Origin: Burkholderiaceae bacterium
GTDB lineage: Bacteria > Pseudomonadota > Gammaproteobacteria > Burkholderiales > Burkholderiaceae
NCBI GenBank assembly: GCA_030151165.1
Contig: JASLEM010000414.1
Span: forward strand, 1-18,360
Direction: 5' to 3'
DNA length: 18,360 nucleotides
The position numbers and the translations under genes were made by a program. The notes under the pieces were generated by a model, which was not told the origin of the DNA, ran no database searches, and saw nothing but the letters and a program-made list of their open reading frames with translations. Every line of letters starts with the position of its first letter. The stretch's first letter is position 1. Of this stretch, positions 7,523 to 14,219 are shown piece by piece.

Positions 7523-7867
7523 CTAGGAGGGTGCCTGGCTGTCTGCGTACGGAACGAGAACAGATATCGACGGAAAGCGCGCCTTGTATCGCACGGGCAC
7601 CTTCGATCCGATCGCAAGCCGGTGAACCGTGTTGATCAACAGCTTCCTGGATCGGACCGGGCTGGACGATCCGAGCGGGACGAACTCGTACTCCACCCAG
7701 AGACCGCCTTTGCCGGACGCATATCCCAGGATTTCGGCTTCGCTCAGCTCGCCGGTCCGGACAAGTTTCCTGGCCTCTGCATGGCTCGAACGAAGGCTGA
7801 GAAGCAATGGGGCGACGTAAGCGAGGCTCACGAGGCCGAGAATGCAGAGCGGCACCAATGCGGGCAT
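7523..7867 (-). CDS. small DUF3592-like membrane protein
   Basis: This 114-aa protein begins with a hydrophobic segment (MPALVPLCILGLVSLAYVAP, continuing to about residue 24) that could be a signal anchor. The rest is a small beta-rich domain: EAEILGYASGKGG, LWVEYEFVPLGSS and GSKVPVRYKARFP resemble the repeated strand pattern of DUF3592 proteins, in which the chain ends with a V.VrYdP-like strand. Role unknown; a one-helix version is shorter than typical DUF3592 members. It is the first gene of the leftward trio 7867-6905. The 69 bases between it and the PilZ gene contain only a GC-rich stretch. Confidence 0.55.
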   Translation of the reverse strand: MPALVPLCILGLVSLAYVAPLLLSLRSSHAEARKLVRTGELSEAEILGYASGKGGLWVEYEFVPLGSSSPVRSRKLLINTVHRLAIGSKVPVRYKARFPSISVLVPYADSQAPS

Positions 7868-7936
7868 GGCCCACTATGCCATTTCTCGTTGGCGGGTCGG
7901 GCTGCCGGTGAGCCGCAGGCGACGCGCGGCGCTGCC

Positions 7937-8431
7937 TCAACCCCTCAACCGCCCAATCCACGCATTCACCAACCCCAGATCCTCCGGCGGCACCTGCCAC
8001 GTCCCGCCACACAGCCTCTCCGACCCCTGCGCGACGGTATACGCCGTCCGGATCGTGCCGCTCACCGGCGTGGCCGCGCCCGCGCCCAGGGGCGGCACGC
8101 TCATCTCGAAGTCCGCGACGATGTCGGCCGGGATGTCCGCGTCGCTGGACAGGCCGACGCCGCTTTCGGAGATGTTGCGCACCTGCAGTTCGATGACGCG
8201 GCCGCCGGGCAGGCGCATGCGGGCGGGCCAGGAGACGGTGACGCGGCGGTCGGTGCGCGAGTCGGGGGCGTCGCCGGCGACGCCGTCGGCATCGATGGAG
8301 GACGCGAGTTCGGCGGCGAGGGCGGCCTCGGCGGCTTCCAGGGCGTCGTCGGCGGCGGTGTCCGGCGGCGGCGCGGGCGGCAGCGGCGGGAGGCCGAACA
8401 GGTCGTCGACATCTTCGGGGCGCATCGTCAT
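7937..8431 (-). CDS. PilZ domain protein, c-di-GMP binding
   Basis: This 164-aa protein starts MTMRPEDVDDLFGLPPLPPA; the ATG at 8431 is favoured by AGGA eight bases upstream. Residues 12-56 are a Pro/Ala/Asp-rich, probably flexible arm. Residues 57-150 form a PilZ barrel with both ligand motifs intact: RTDRR at 59-63 (RxxxR) and NISESG at 86-91 ([D/N]xSxxG), followed by GVGL. PilZ proteins bind cyclic di-GMP and alter motility, exopolysaccharide or pilus systems through a partner. No diguanylate cyclase or pilus gene is nearby, so the output cannot be named. It returns to backbone base composition. The S51 peptidase gene lies 52 bp upstream on the same strand. Confidence 0.85.
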   Translation of the reverse strand: MTMRPEDVDDLFGLPPLPPAPPPDTAADDALEAAEAALAAELASSIDADGVAGDAPDSRTDRRVTVSWPARMRLPGGRVIELQVRNISESGVGLSSDADIPADIVADFEMSVPPLGAGAATPVSGTIRTAYTVAQGSERLCGGTWQVPPEDLGLVNAWIGRLRG

Positions 8432-8483
8432 GGCACGAATCCTAGCGCCAATGGCGGCGGCACGGCACGCGCCGCCGGACGCG

Positions 8484-9155
8484 TCATGCCGGGAAATACC
8501 GCCACTGCCCTTCGGACACCACCTCGACCTGTCCATCGACGACCCGGATCGCCGTCTGGTCGTCGATCGCGTACGACGGCCCGCCGATGCGCGCCGCCCA
8601 GCGCTCCGCGCACGCCATCGTGTTCTCGTCGAAGCCGGGGTGGTCGAGGTGCGGGAAGATCGAGAAGTCGACGAGGCCCAGGCCCTTGTCGTCGCCGGTG
8701 ATGGACGGCTTCCTCTCGACGAACTCCTCGCCGACGCGCGGCGTCATCACCATGCTGCCGGCGCTCAGGCCGACCCAGGTGATGTGCGGCAGCGACGGCA
8801 GCAGGGCCGCGAGGCCGGATTCGCGCATCCAGTGGGCGAGGTAGACGGCGTCACCGCCTTCGACCAGCAGGACGTCCGCGGCCTCGACCCAGGGCCGCCA
8901 TCGATCGACGCCGATGCTGGGCAGCGCGGTGAGCTCGAGCACGCCGAGGGACTTCCAGCCCAGCTCGCCCATCGGGCAGCCGGAGCGGCCGTTGACGAAC
9001 CGCCAGATGCCCGCCGGCGTGCCTTGCGGGTGGCCGTGCAGTGCGGTGGGGACGAGCAGCGCGTCGCACTCGGCGATGGGCTTGCCCAGCAGGCCGACGA
9101 GCGCGTCGCGGATGCGGGCGTTGCGGACGCCGCCGGAGGTGAGGAGGAGTTTCAT
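8484..9155 (-). CDS. peptidase S51 family (PepE/cyanophycinase fold) protein
   Basis: This 223-aa protein starts MKLLLTSGGVRNARIRDALV; the ATG at 9155 follows GGGAG. The fold signature is class I glutamine-amidotransferase-like: strand DALLVPTA, the turn VEGGDAVYLAHW (about 98-109), and the nucleophile elbow VGLSAGSM with Ser131. His169 in FPHLDH is placed 38 residues on, as expected for the catalytic His of E. coli PepE (Ser120/His157). The PepE Asp135 position is Val here, with Glu143/Glu144 close by, as I recall in the Gram-positive-type S51 branch. PepE cleaves N-terminal aspartyl dipeptides in the cytosol; whether this branch shares that substrate is uncertain. It is transcribed away from the OPT transporter gene, which may import peptides. 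Confidence 0.8.
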   Translation of the reverse strand: MKLLLTSGGVRNARIRDALVGLLGKPIAECDALLVPTALHGHPQGTPAGIWRFVNGRSGCPMGELGWKSLGVLELTALPSIGVDRWRPWVEAADVLLVEGGDAVYLAHWMRESGLAALLPSLPHITWVGLSAGSMVMTPRVGEEFVERKPSITGDDKGLGLVDFSIFPHLDHPGFDENTMACAERWAARIGGPSYAIDDQTAIRVVDGQVEVVSEGQWRYFPA

Positions 9156-9290
9156 CGTGCGTCTCCCGTTCGGTGGTGGGCGCGCTGCCGGTCGGGGCGC
9201 ACGCGCGGCAGGCGCCATTCTGGGCCCGGCCTGCGACTTGTCCCGATGCCGGCGCGCCGCGCATGGGCGATGATGCTCGACCTGTTCCTG

Positions 9291-9296
9291 AAGGAG
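9291..9296 (+). promoter_or_regulatory. Shine-Dalgarno deciding a TTG start
   Basis: AAGGAG lies five bases before TTG 9302. The in-frame ATG at 9263 has no ribosome site, and the sequence between does not look like transporter N-terminus. This decides the start of the OPT gene. Confidence 0.65.
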
Positions 9297-9301
9297 TTCG
9301 C

Positions 9302-11296
9302 TTGAAGGTCGCTGTCCCCTCCACCAACGAGCTGACGCTGCGCGGCGTCGTGCTCGGCCTGCTGATCACGCTGCTGTTCACCGCGGCCAACGTCTATTTC
9401 GGCCTCAAGGCGGGCCTGACCTTCGCCACGTCGATCCCGGCGGCGGTGATCTCGATGGCGCTGCTGCGCTACGCCAAGGGCGTGACGATCCAGGAGAACA
9501 ACATCGTGCAGACGGTGGCCTCGGCCGCCGGCGCGATCTCGTCGATCATCTTCGTGCTGCCCGGCCTCGTGATGGTCGGCTGGTGGAGCGGCTTCCCGTA
9601 CGTCACCTGCGTGGTGATCTGCGCGATGGGCGGCGTGCTGGGCGTGACGTACTCGATCCCGCTGCGCCGCGCGCTGGTGACGACGTCCGACCTGCCGTAC
9701 CCCGAAGGCGTGGCCTGCGCCGAGGTGCTGAAGGTCGGCGCGGGCGGCGACGGCGCGGCCGCGGAGAACCGCGCCGGGCTGCTGGCCATCGTCTGGGGCG
9801 GCATCGTCTCGGCGGTGTTCCAGGTCGTCGTCGCGACGCAGGTCTTCGCGTCCGACGTGGTCGGCTACTTCCGCCTGGGCCGCAACAGCAATGCCGCGAC
9901 GGGCGCCGACTTCGGCCTGTCGCTCGCGCTGCTGGCCGTCGGCCACCTCGTCGGGCTGTGGGTCGGCGTGGCGATGCTGGTCGGCGTGCTGATCTCCTGG
10001 GCCGGCGCCGTGCCCTATCTCACGAGCCTGCTGCCGTTCGACGCCAGCGCCGACGTCGCCGCGGTCGCGACCCACGTCTGGGCGAAGCAGGTGCGCTTCA
10101 TCGGCGCCGGCGCCATCGCCGTGGCCGCCATCTGGACGCTGATCAAGCTCGTCAAGCCCGTCGCGACCGGCCTCGCGTCGGCGATGGCCGCCTCGCGCGT
10201 GCGCCAGGCCGGCCAGGGCGCGACGCTGCCGCGCACCGAGCAGGACCTGCCGATCGGCTGGGTCGCCGGCGTGACGCTCGCCTGCCTCGTGCCGATCGGC
10301 TGGCTGCTGGCGGACATGAGCAACGGCGCGGGCCTGGGCTCGACCACCGTGATCCTCGTCGCCGGCGCCATCGCCTTCATCGCGCTGATGAGCTTCTTCG
10401 TCGCCGCCGTGTGCGGCTACATGGCCGGCCTGATCGGCTCGAGCAACAGCCCGCTGTCGGGCGTCGCCATCATCGTGGTCATCACCGCGGCGCTGCTGAT
10501 CGCGCTGGGCGTCAAGCCGCTGCTGCCCGCGGGCGCGTCGCAGGCGCTGGTGGCGTTCACGCTGTTCGTCACGGCCGTGGTCGTGGCCGCCGCCACCGTC
10601 GCCAACGACAACCTGCAGGACCTGAAGACGGGCCAGCTCGTCGACGCGACGCCCTGGAAGCAGCAGGTCGCTCTCGCCATCGGCACGGTGGCGGGCGCAC
10701 TCGTGATCCCGCCGGTGCTCGACCTGCTGCAGAAGGCCTACGGCTTCGCGGGCGCGCCCGGTGCCAGCGCCACGAAGGCGCTCGCCGCGCCGCAGGCCGC
10801 GCTGATCTCCGCACTCGCCAAGGGGGTGCTGCAGGGCGACCTGGACTGGAACCTGCTGGGCAAGGGCGCCTTGCTGGGCGTGGGCCTGGTCATCGTCGAC
10901 GAGGCGATGAAGCGCTTGCGCAAGCCCGGCAGCCACGCGCAGCTGCCGCCGCTCGCGGTGGGCCTGGGCATCTACCTGCCGATGGGGACGACGCTGATGG
11001 TCGTCGTCGGCGCGTTCGTCGGCTGGGCGTGGGATCGCAGCGCGGACGCGTCGGCCCGCCCGGCCACGCGCAAGCAGCTGGGCGTGCTGCTCGCCAGCGG
11101 CATGATCGTCGGCGAAGGCCTGTTCGGCGTGGCGCTCGCCGCGCTGACCGTCTTCAGCGGCAAGGACGCGCCGCTCGCGCTCGTCGGCGACAGCTTCGCC
11201 GGCAACGCGCTGTGGATCGGCGGCATCGGCTTCGTGCTCGCGACCTTCGCGCTGTACCGCTGGCTCGCGCGGATGAGCGATCGGGTGGCGGCCTGA
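9302..11296 (+). CDS. OPT-family oligopeptide transporter
   Basis: This 664-aa, very hydrophobic inner-membrane protein has about 14-16 membrane segments across its length. The N-terminal signature NVYFGLKAGLTFATSIPAAV (residues 30-49), then SMALLRYAKG and TIQENNIVQTVASA, is diagnostic of bacterial OPT transporters; DLPYPEGVACAEVLKVG follows in a cytoplasmic loop, and the C-terminal half has GLGIYLPMGTTLMVVVGAFV. Family members carry oligopeptides or metal chelates by proton symport; the substrate cannot be read from sequence. A peptide role would fit the divergent S51 peptidase gene 146 bp away. TTG start with a perfect AAGGAG site. Length is typical of the bacterial subgroup (about 600-700 aa). 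The next gene starts 162 bp downstream, beyond a GC-rich hairpin. Confidence 0.9.
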   Translation: MKVAVPSTNELTLRGVVLGLLITLLFTAANVYFGLKAGLTFATSIPAAVISMALLRYAKGVTIQENNIVQTVASAAGAISSIIFVLPGLVMVGWWSGFPYVTCVVICAMGGVLGVTYSIPLRRALVTTSDLPYPEGVACAEVLKVGAGGDGAAAENRAGLLAIVWGGIVSAVFQVVVATQVFASDVVGYFRLGRNSNAATGADFGLSLALLAVGHLVGLWVGVAMLVGVLISWAGAVPYLTSLLPFDASADVAAVATHVWAKQVRFIGAGAIAVAAIWTLIKLVKPVATGLASAMAASRVRQAGQGATLPRTEQDLPIGWVAGVTLACLVPIGWLLADMSNGAGLGSTTVILVAGAIAFIALMSFFVAAVCGYMAGLIGSSNSPLSGVAIIVVITAALLIALGVKPLLPAGASQALVAFTLFVTAVVVAAATVANDNLQDLKTGQLVDATPWKQQVALAIGTVAGALVIPPVLDLLQKAYGFAGAPGASATKALAAPQAALISALAKGVLQGDLDWNLLGKGALLGVGLVIVDEAMKRLRKPGSHAQLPPLAVGLGIYLPMGTTLMVVVGAFVGWAWDRSADASARPATRKQLGVLLASGMIVGEGLFGVALAALTVFSGKDAPLALVGDSFAGNALWIGGIGFVLATFALYRWLARMSDRVAA

Positions 11297-11307
11297 GCGT
11301 CGCGCCG

Positions 11308-11344
11308 CGGCCCGGCGTGCGCGGTGGCCCGCGCCGCCGGGCCG
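11308..11344. terminator. GC-rich hairpin after the transporter gene
   Basis: CGGCCCGGCG (11308-11317) and CGCCGGGCCG (11335-11344) form a perfect 10-bp stem around a 17-base loop, starting 11 bases after the OPT stop. No T-tract follows, so it may stabilise mRNA or act with Rho rather than be a classical intrinsic terminator. Confidence 0.4.
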
Positions 11345-11346
11345 GC

Positions 11347-11400
11347 CTGTACCGGTCGCCCGGCTGATACAGCGCATCGCGGCGCGCCGGCCCCTGTGCC
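11347..11400 (+). promoter_or_regulatory. candidate MocR operator half-sites upstream of the exporter gene
   Basis: CTGTACC (11347-11353) and GATACAG (11366-11372) are nearly inverted copies, and CTGTGCC (11394-11400) is a third, direct half-site. They lie 59-112 bases before the GTG of the LysE-family gene. MocR regulators usually bind two or three such half-sites with CTGTA-like cores near their own operon. The assignment rests on position and symmetry only. Confidence 0.35.
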
Positions 11401-11458
11401 TTGGCGCGCCGGGCGGCCGCTTCGACACTGCGTGGACCCCTTCGAGGAGCCCCGCGCC

Positions 11459-12043
11459 GTGACCCAGCTGCTGCCGATGATGATGTATTGTTTCGTGATG
11501 TCGATCACCCCCGGACCCAACAACCTGATGCTCACGGCGTCGGGGGCGAACTTCGGCTATCGGCTCACGTTGCCGCAGGTGTTCGGCTGCGTCGGCGGCA
11601 ACGTCGCGTTGACGATGGTCGCCTGCGCCGGCCTGGGGCACCTGTTCATCCTGTTCCCGATCGCGCAGACGGTCTTGCGCGCCGCGGGCGCCGCCTACCT
11701 GGTCGTGCTCGCGTTCAAGCTGGCGCGCGCCCGCGTCGGCGCGCTGGAGAGCCTGCGGCCGCTGTCCTTCGTCGAGGGCGCGATGTTCCAGGCGGTCAAC
11801 CCGAAGAGCTGGATCCGCGCGATCACGCTGGCGTCGGTGTTCATGCCGGCGGGCGCGAACCCGCTCGTCGCGGGACTGGGCATCAGCCTCGTCGGCGCGG
11901 TGATCGGCTTCCCCTGCATCTCGATGTGGGCGCTGTTCGGCGTCGCGATGCGCGGCTTCCTGCAGGACGAGCGCCGCCAGCGGCTGTTCAACCTGGCGAT
12001 GGCCGGCTCGCTGCTGGTGCTGGCCGCGAGCTTCGTGCGCTGA
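11459..12043 (+). CDS. LysE/RhtB-family amino-acid exporter
   Basis: This 194-aa inner-membrane protein starts at GTG 11459, nine bases after GAGGAG. The family signature MSITPGPNNLMLTASGANFG lies near the N-terminus, followed by six hydrophobic segments; VNPKSWIRAITLASVF in the middle is the second conserved block (VNPK.W). LysE/RhtB proteins export amino acids and analogues across the inner membrane. Substrate is unknown. The stop overlaps the ATG of the regulator gene (TGATG), so the two are one transcript, and the regulator is the likely controller of this exporter. The open frame continues upstream to 11324, but that part crosses the half-sites and lacks similarity to the family. Confidence 0.88.
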   Translation: MTQLLPMMMYCFVMSITPGPNNLMLTASGANFGYRLTLPQVFGCVGGNVALTMVACAGLGHLFILFPIAQTVLRAAGAAYLVVLAFKLARARVGALESLRPLSFVEGAMFQAVNPKSWIRAITLASVFMPAGANPLVAGLGISLVGAVIGFPCISMWALFGVAMRGFLQDERRQRLFNLAMAGSLLVLAASFVR

Positions 12044-13497
12044 TGTTCACGCTCGACCGCGCCTCGCCCGTCGCGCTCGCCGACCAGATCGAGGCGCGAC
12101 TGCGCGAGCTCGTCGAGCGCGGGCAGTTGCCGGCCGGCGCGCGCCTCACGTCGATCCGGCAGCTCGCGTCCGAGCTGGCCGTCAGCCCCAACACCGTCAT
12201 CACCGCGTACGACCGGCTCGTCGCCGCAGGCGTGATCGACGCGCGCGGCACGTCGGGCTACTTCGTCAACGCGATGCAGGGCGCGCTGCCCGAGGAGGTC
12301 GCGCTCGAGGCCGGCGAGGAGCAGGAGCCCGTGTGGCTCGCGCAGCAGGCCAACGACCAGCGCGCCGGCGTCGTGCTCGCCAGCAGCGGCGCGCTGCCGC
12401 CCGCGTGGATCGAGGACGCCGTGCCGGCCGCGGCCGTCCAGCGCGCGCTCGCGCGCAGCGCCGCCGGCATGGCCTCGCGCTGCCCGCCGCAAGGGCTGCC
12501 CGAACTGCGCGAGCGGCTCGCCACGATGCTGCGCGGCAACGGCATCCCGGTCGACGCCGGCCGCGTCCTCACCACCTACGGCGGCACGCACGCGATCGAC
12601 CTGATATGCCGCAGCTTCCTGAAGCCGGGCGACACCGTCGTCGTCGAGGATCCCGGCTACTTCCTGATGTTCGGCCGGCTGCGGCAGGAGGGCATCCGCG
12701 TCGTGCCGGTCGCGCGCCGCCACGACGGCATCGACCTCGCGCAGCTCGAGGCCGCGTGCCGCGAGCACAAGCCGCGCCTCGCGTTCCTGCAGACGGTGCT
12801 GCACAACCCGACCGGCTGGAGCAGCAGCGCGGCGAACCTGCACAAGGTGCTCGTGCTGGCGCAACAGTACGGCTTCCTCGTCGCCGAGGACGACGTGCAG
12901 GGCCACTTCCACCCGAACCCGGGGCAGGCGACGCGGCTGGCGTCGCTGTCGGGGCTGGAACGCGTCATCTACTACTCGAGCTTCTGCAAGGCGTTGAGCC
13001 CGGCGCTGCGCATCGGCTACGTCGCCGCCGACCCCGCGCTGCTCAAGCCGCTGCTGCGCCAGAAGATCTACTCGGTGCTGACGACCGCCGCGCTCAACGA
13101 GTACGTGCTGCTGGAAGTGCTCGCGGCCGGCCGCTGGCGCAAGCACCTCGATCGGCTGCAACGCCGCCTCGCCAGCGCGCGCCACGCGAGCGCCGGCCTC
13201 CTCGCCGCGGCCGGCATCCGCTTCGACCACCCCGGCGACGGCGGCCTGTTCCTGTGGGGCGAGGTGCCCGAGGGCGTGGCCATCGACCAGCTCGTGCAGG
13301 ACGCCGGCCGCCAGAAGATCCTCCTCGCCCGCGGCGCGGCCTTCCTCGCCGACGGCGCCGACGATCCGCACATCCGCTTCAACGTCGCGATGTGCCAGAA
13401 CCCGGTCGTCGCCGACTTCCTGCGCTCGCGCTTCGAGCCGACGGGCGACGCCGACCGCGTGGTGCGCCTGCCGGCGCGGGGGCCGCGCGCGGCGTGA
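12043..13497 (+). CDS. MocR-family regulator (GntR wHTH plus aminotransferase-like domain)
   Basis: This 484-aa protein has a GntR-type winged helix at about 8-75 (ADQIEARLRELVERGQLPAG, SIRQLASELAVSPNTVITAY), a linker to about 110, then a fold-type I aminotransferase domain. PLP-site residues are visible: Asn255 in HNPTG, Asp284 in AEDDV, Lys316 in SSFCKALSP (Schiff base) and Arg323 in ALRIGY. The residue after the acidic pair is Val285 where many MocR proteins have Tyr. MocR proteins sense PLP or an amino-acid-PLP adduct and activate or repress a neighbouring gene; here the coupled LysE-type exporter is the obvious target. The ATG overlaps the exporter stop by one base, so no separate ribosome site is required. 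Length is normal for the family (about 450-500 aa). Confidence 0.9.
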   Translation: MFTLDRASPVALADQIEARLRELVERGQLPAGARLTSIRQLASELAVSPNTVITAYDRLVAAGVIDARGTSGYFVNAMQGALPEEVALEAGEEQEPVWLAQQANDQRAGVVLASSGALPPAWIEDAVPAAAVQRALARSAAGMASRCPPQGLPELRERLATMLRGNGIPVDAGRVLTTYGGTHAIDLICRSFLKPGDTVVVEDPGYFLMFGRLRQEGIRVVPVARRHDGIDLAQLEAACREHKPRLAFLQTVLHNPTGWSSSAANLHKVLVLAQQYGFLVAEDDVQGHFHPNPGQATRLASLSGLERVIYYSSFCKALSPALRIGYVAADPALLKPLLRQKIYSVLTTAALNEYVLLEVLAAGRWRKHLDRLQRRLASARHASAGLLAAAGIRFDHPGDGGLFLWGEVPEGVAIDQLVQDAGRQKILLARGAAFLADGADDPHIRFNVAMCQNPVVADFLRSRFEPTGDADRVVRLPARGPRAA

Positions 13498-13528
13498 GGG
13501 CCGGCAAGGGGTTCGGGAGAGCCTCGAA

Positions 13529-13975
13529 GTCCACTCCAGGTGGAATTCATTGCATCGCGAGTGGAATTCATGGCACTCCAACACCCACGAGTTCCACTGA
13601 AACACCAATGAGTTCCACTCGGAGTGCAATGAGTTGGTGTTGGAGTCGAACTCATTCCACTTCGACACCAAACAGTCCCTCTCGGAGTGCAGTCAATTGG
13701 TGTTCGAGTGGAACCAGTTCGACTCGCAGACCAATCAGTTCCACTCGAAGAGGAATCAGTTCCTCTCCAACACCCACTGATTCCACTCTGAGAGGAACTC
13801 GTTGGTCTTCGAGACTAACCAATTCCATTCCGGGACGAACCGCTTTCACTCGAAGAGCAACCGGTTCGACTCGGACACCAACCGGTTGTATCCCGAGACC
13901 AACCAGTTGTGCCTGGAGACCAACTGGTTGTACCTGGAGACCAACTGGTTGTACCTGGAAACCAAGCTGTTGATG
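13529..13975. repeat. degenerate 21-bp minisatellite, about 21 units (heptad-periodic)
   Basis: About 21 head-to-tail units of 21 bp with no spacers, starting about 32 bp after the MocR stop. The clearest unit is GACCAACTGGTTGTACCTGG plus one A, present twice exactly at 13917-13958 with a close variant on each side; units further left drift to forms such as AACCAGTTCGACTCGCAGAC. In one plus frame the units read TNQFHSK, SNRFDSD, TNRLYPE, TNQLCLE, TNWLYLE, TNWLYLE, but TGA stops occur at 13598-13600 and 13778-13780 and there is no start. Two other frames (one on each strand) stay open across most or all of it. It could be non-coding minisatellite DNA or the remains of a heptad (coiled-coil) domain. 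The rest of the 722-bp gap to 14219 is listed separately. Confidence 0.85.
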
Positions 13976-13994
13976 TTGGCGAGAACCTGGTTTC

Positions 13995-14018
13995 GCCCAG
14001 GCATCAGCCCGCCTGGGC
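13995..14018. other. 8-bp stem-loop right of the minisatellite
   Basis: GCCCAGGC and GCCTGGGC form a perfect 8-bp stem around ATCAGCCC, 20 bases after the last repeat unit. A weaker stem (GTGCCG with CGGCAC, about 14036-14069) follows. No T-tract. The remainder of 13976-14138 holds no coding or family sequence that I recognise. Confidence 0.4.
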
Positions 14019-14138
14019 CTGTCCGGATTCCTGTGTGCCGAACGGTGAGCCGTCCGTCCGGCACGAGGCGGGATGGCTGGAGCGCCAGGTACCAACCCCG
14101 GTATTAGGGGGACGGGTCGCCGCGTTGGCCTCCGTCGA

Positions 14139-14167
14139 TTGACACCGGAAATCGCCGACCGGACACT
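14139..14167 (+). promoter_or_regulatory. candidate sigma-70 promoter for the 240-aa gene
   Basis: A perfect -35 box TTGACA (14139-14144), a 17-base spacer and GACACT (14162-14167; three of six matches to TATAAT) precede the ATG at 14220 by about 52 bases. The -10 is weak, so this is only a candidate. Confidence 0.4.
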
Positions 14168-14219
14168 GGCGCGCCGCGTCGGCGTCTTGTTGCGATCACC
14201 CTTCCGTGAAAGGCGTGCC

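Noticed and set aside
7895..7935. Possible third palindromic element (GGTGAGCCGCAGGCG)
   Set aside because: Shares about a dozen bases with the left arm of 5195-5285 but has no matching second arm.
9152..11641. 829-codon open frame on the minus strand opposite the OPT transporter and exporter start
   Set aside because: Composition is Arg/Ala/Gly/His/Asp with no domain, it lies wholly opposite well-identified genes, and long antisense frames are expected at this GC content.
11695..13671. 658-codon minus-strand frame opposite the MocR gene that begins with heptad-like sequence
   Set aside because: The N-terminal heptads come from the 21-bp array and the rest is low-complexity shadow of MocR; the same minus frame has stops further into the array at 13846-13848, 13756-13758, 13735-13737 and 13693-13695.
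12333..13973. Plus-strand open frame joining a MocR shadow frame to the minisatellite
   Set aside because: The first 1.1 kb is an out-of-frame read of MocR, rich in Arg and Pro. Its being open through the array follows from a stop-free 21-bp unit and is not evidence of coding.
13529..13975. CRISPR array
   Set aside because: Units are 21 bp, contiguous and degenerate, with no spacers of constant length and no cas genes nearby.
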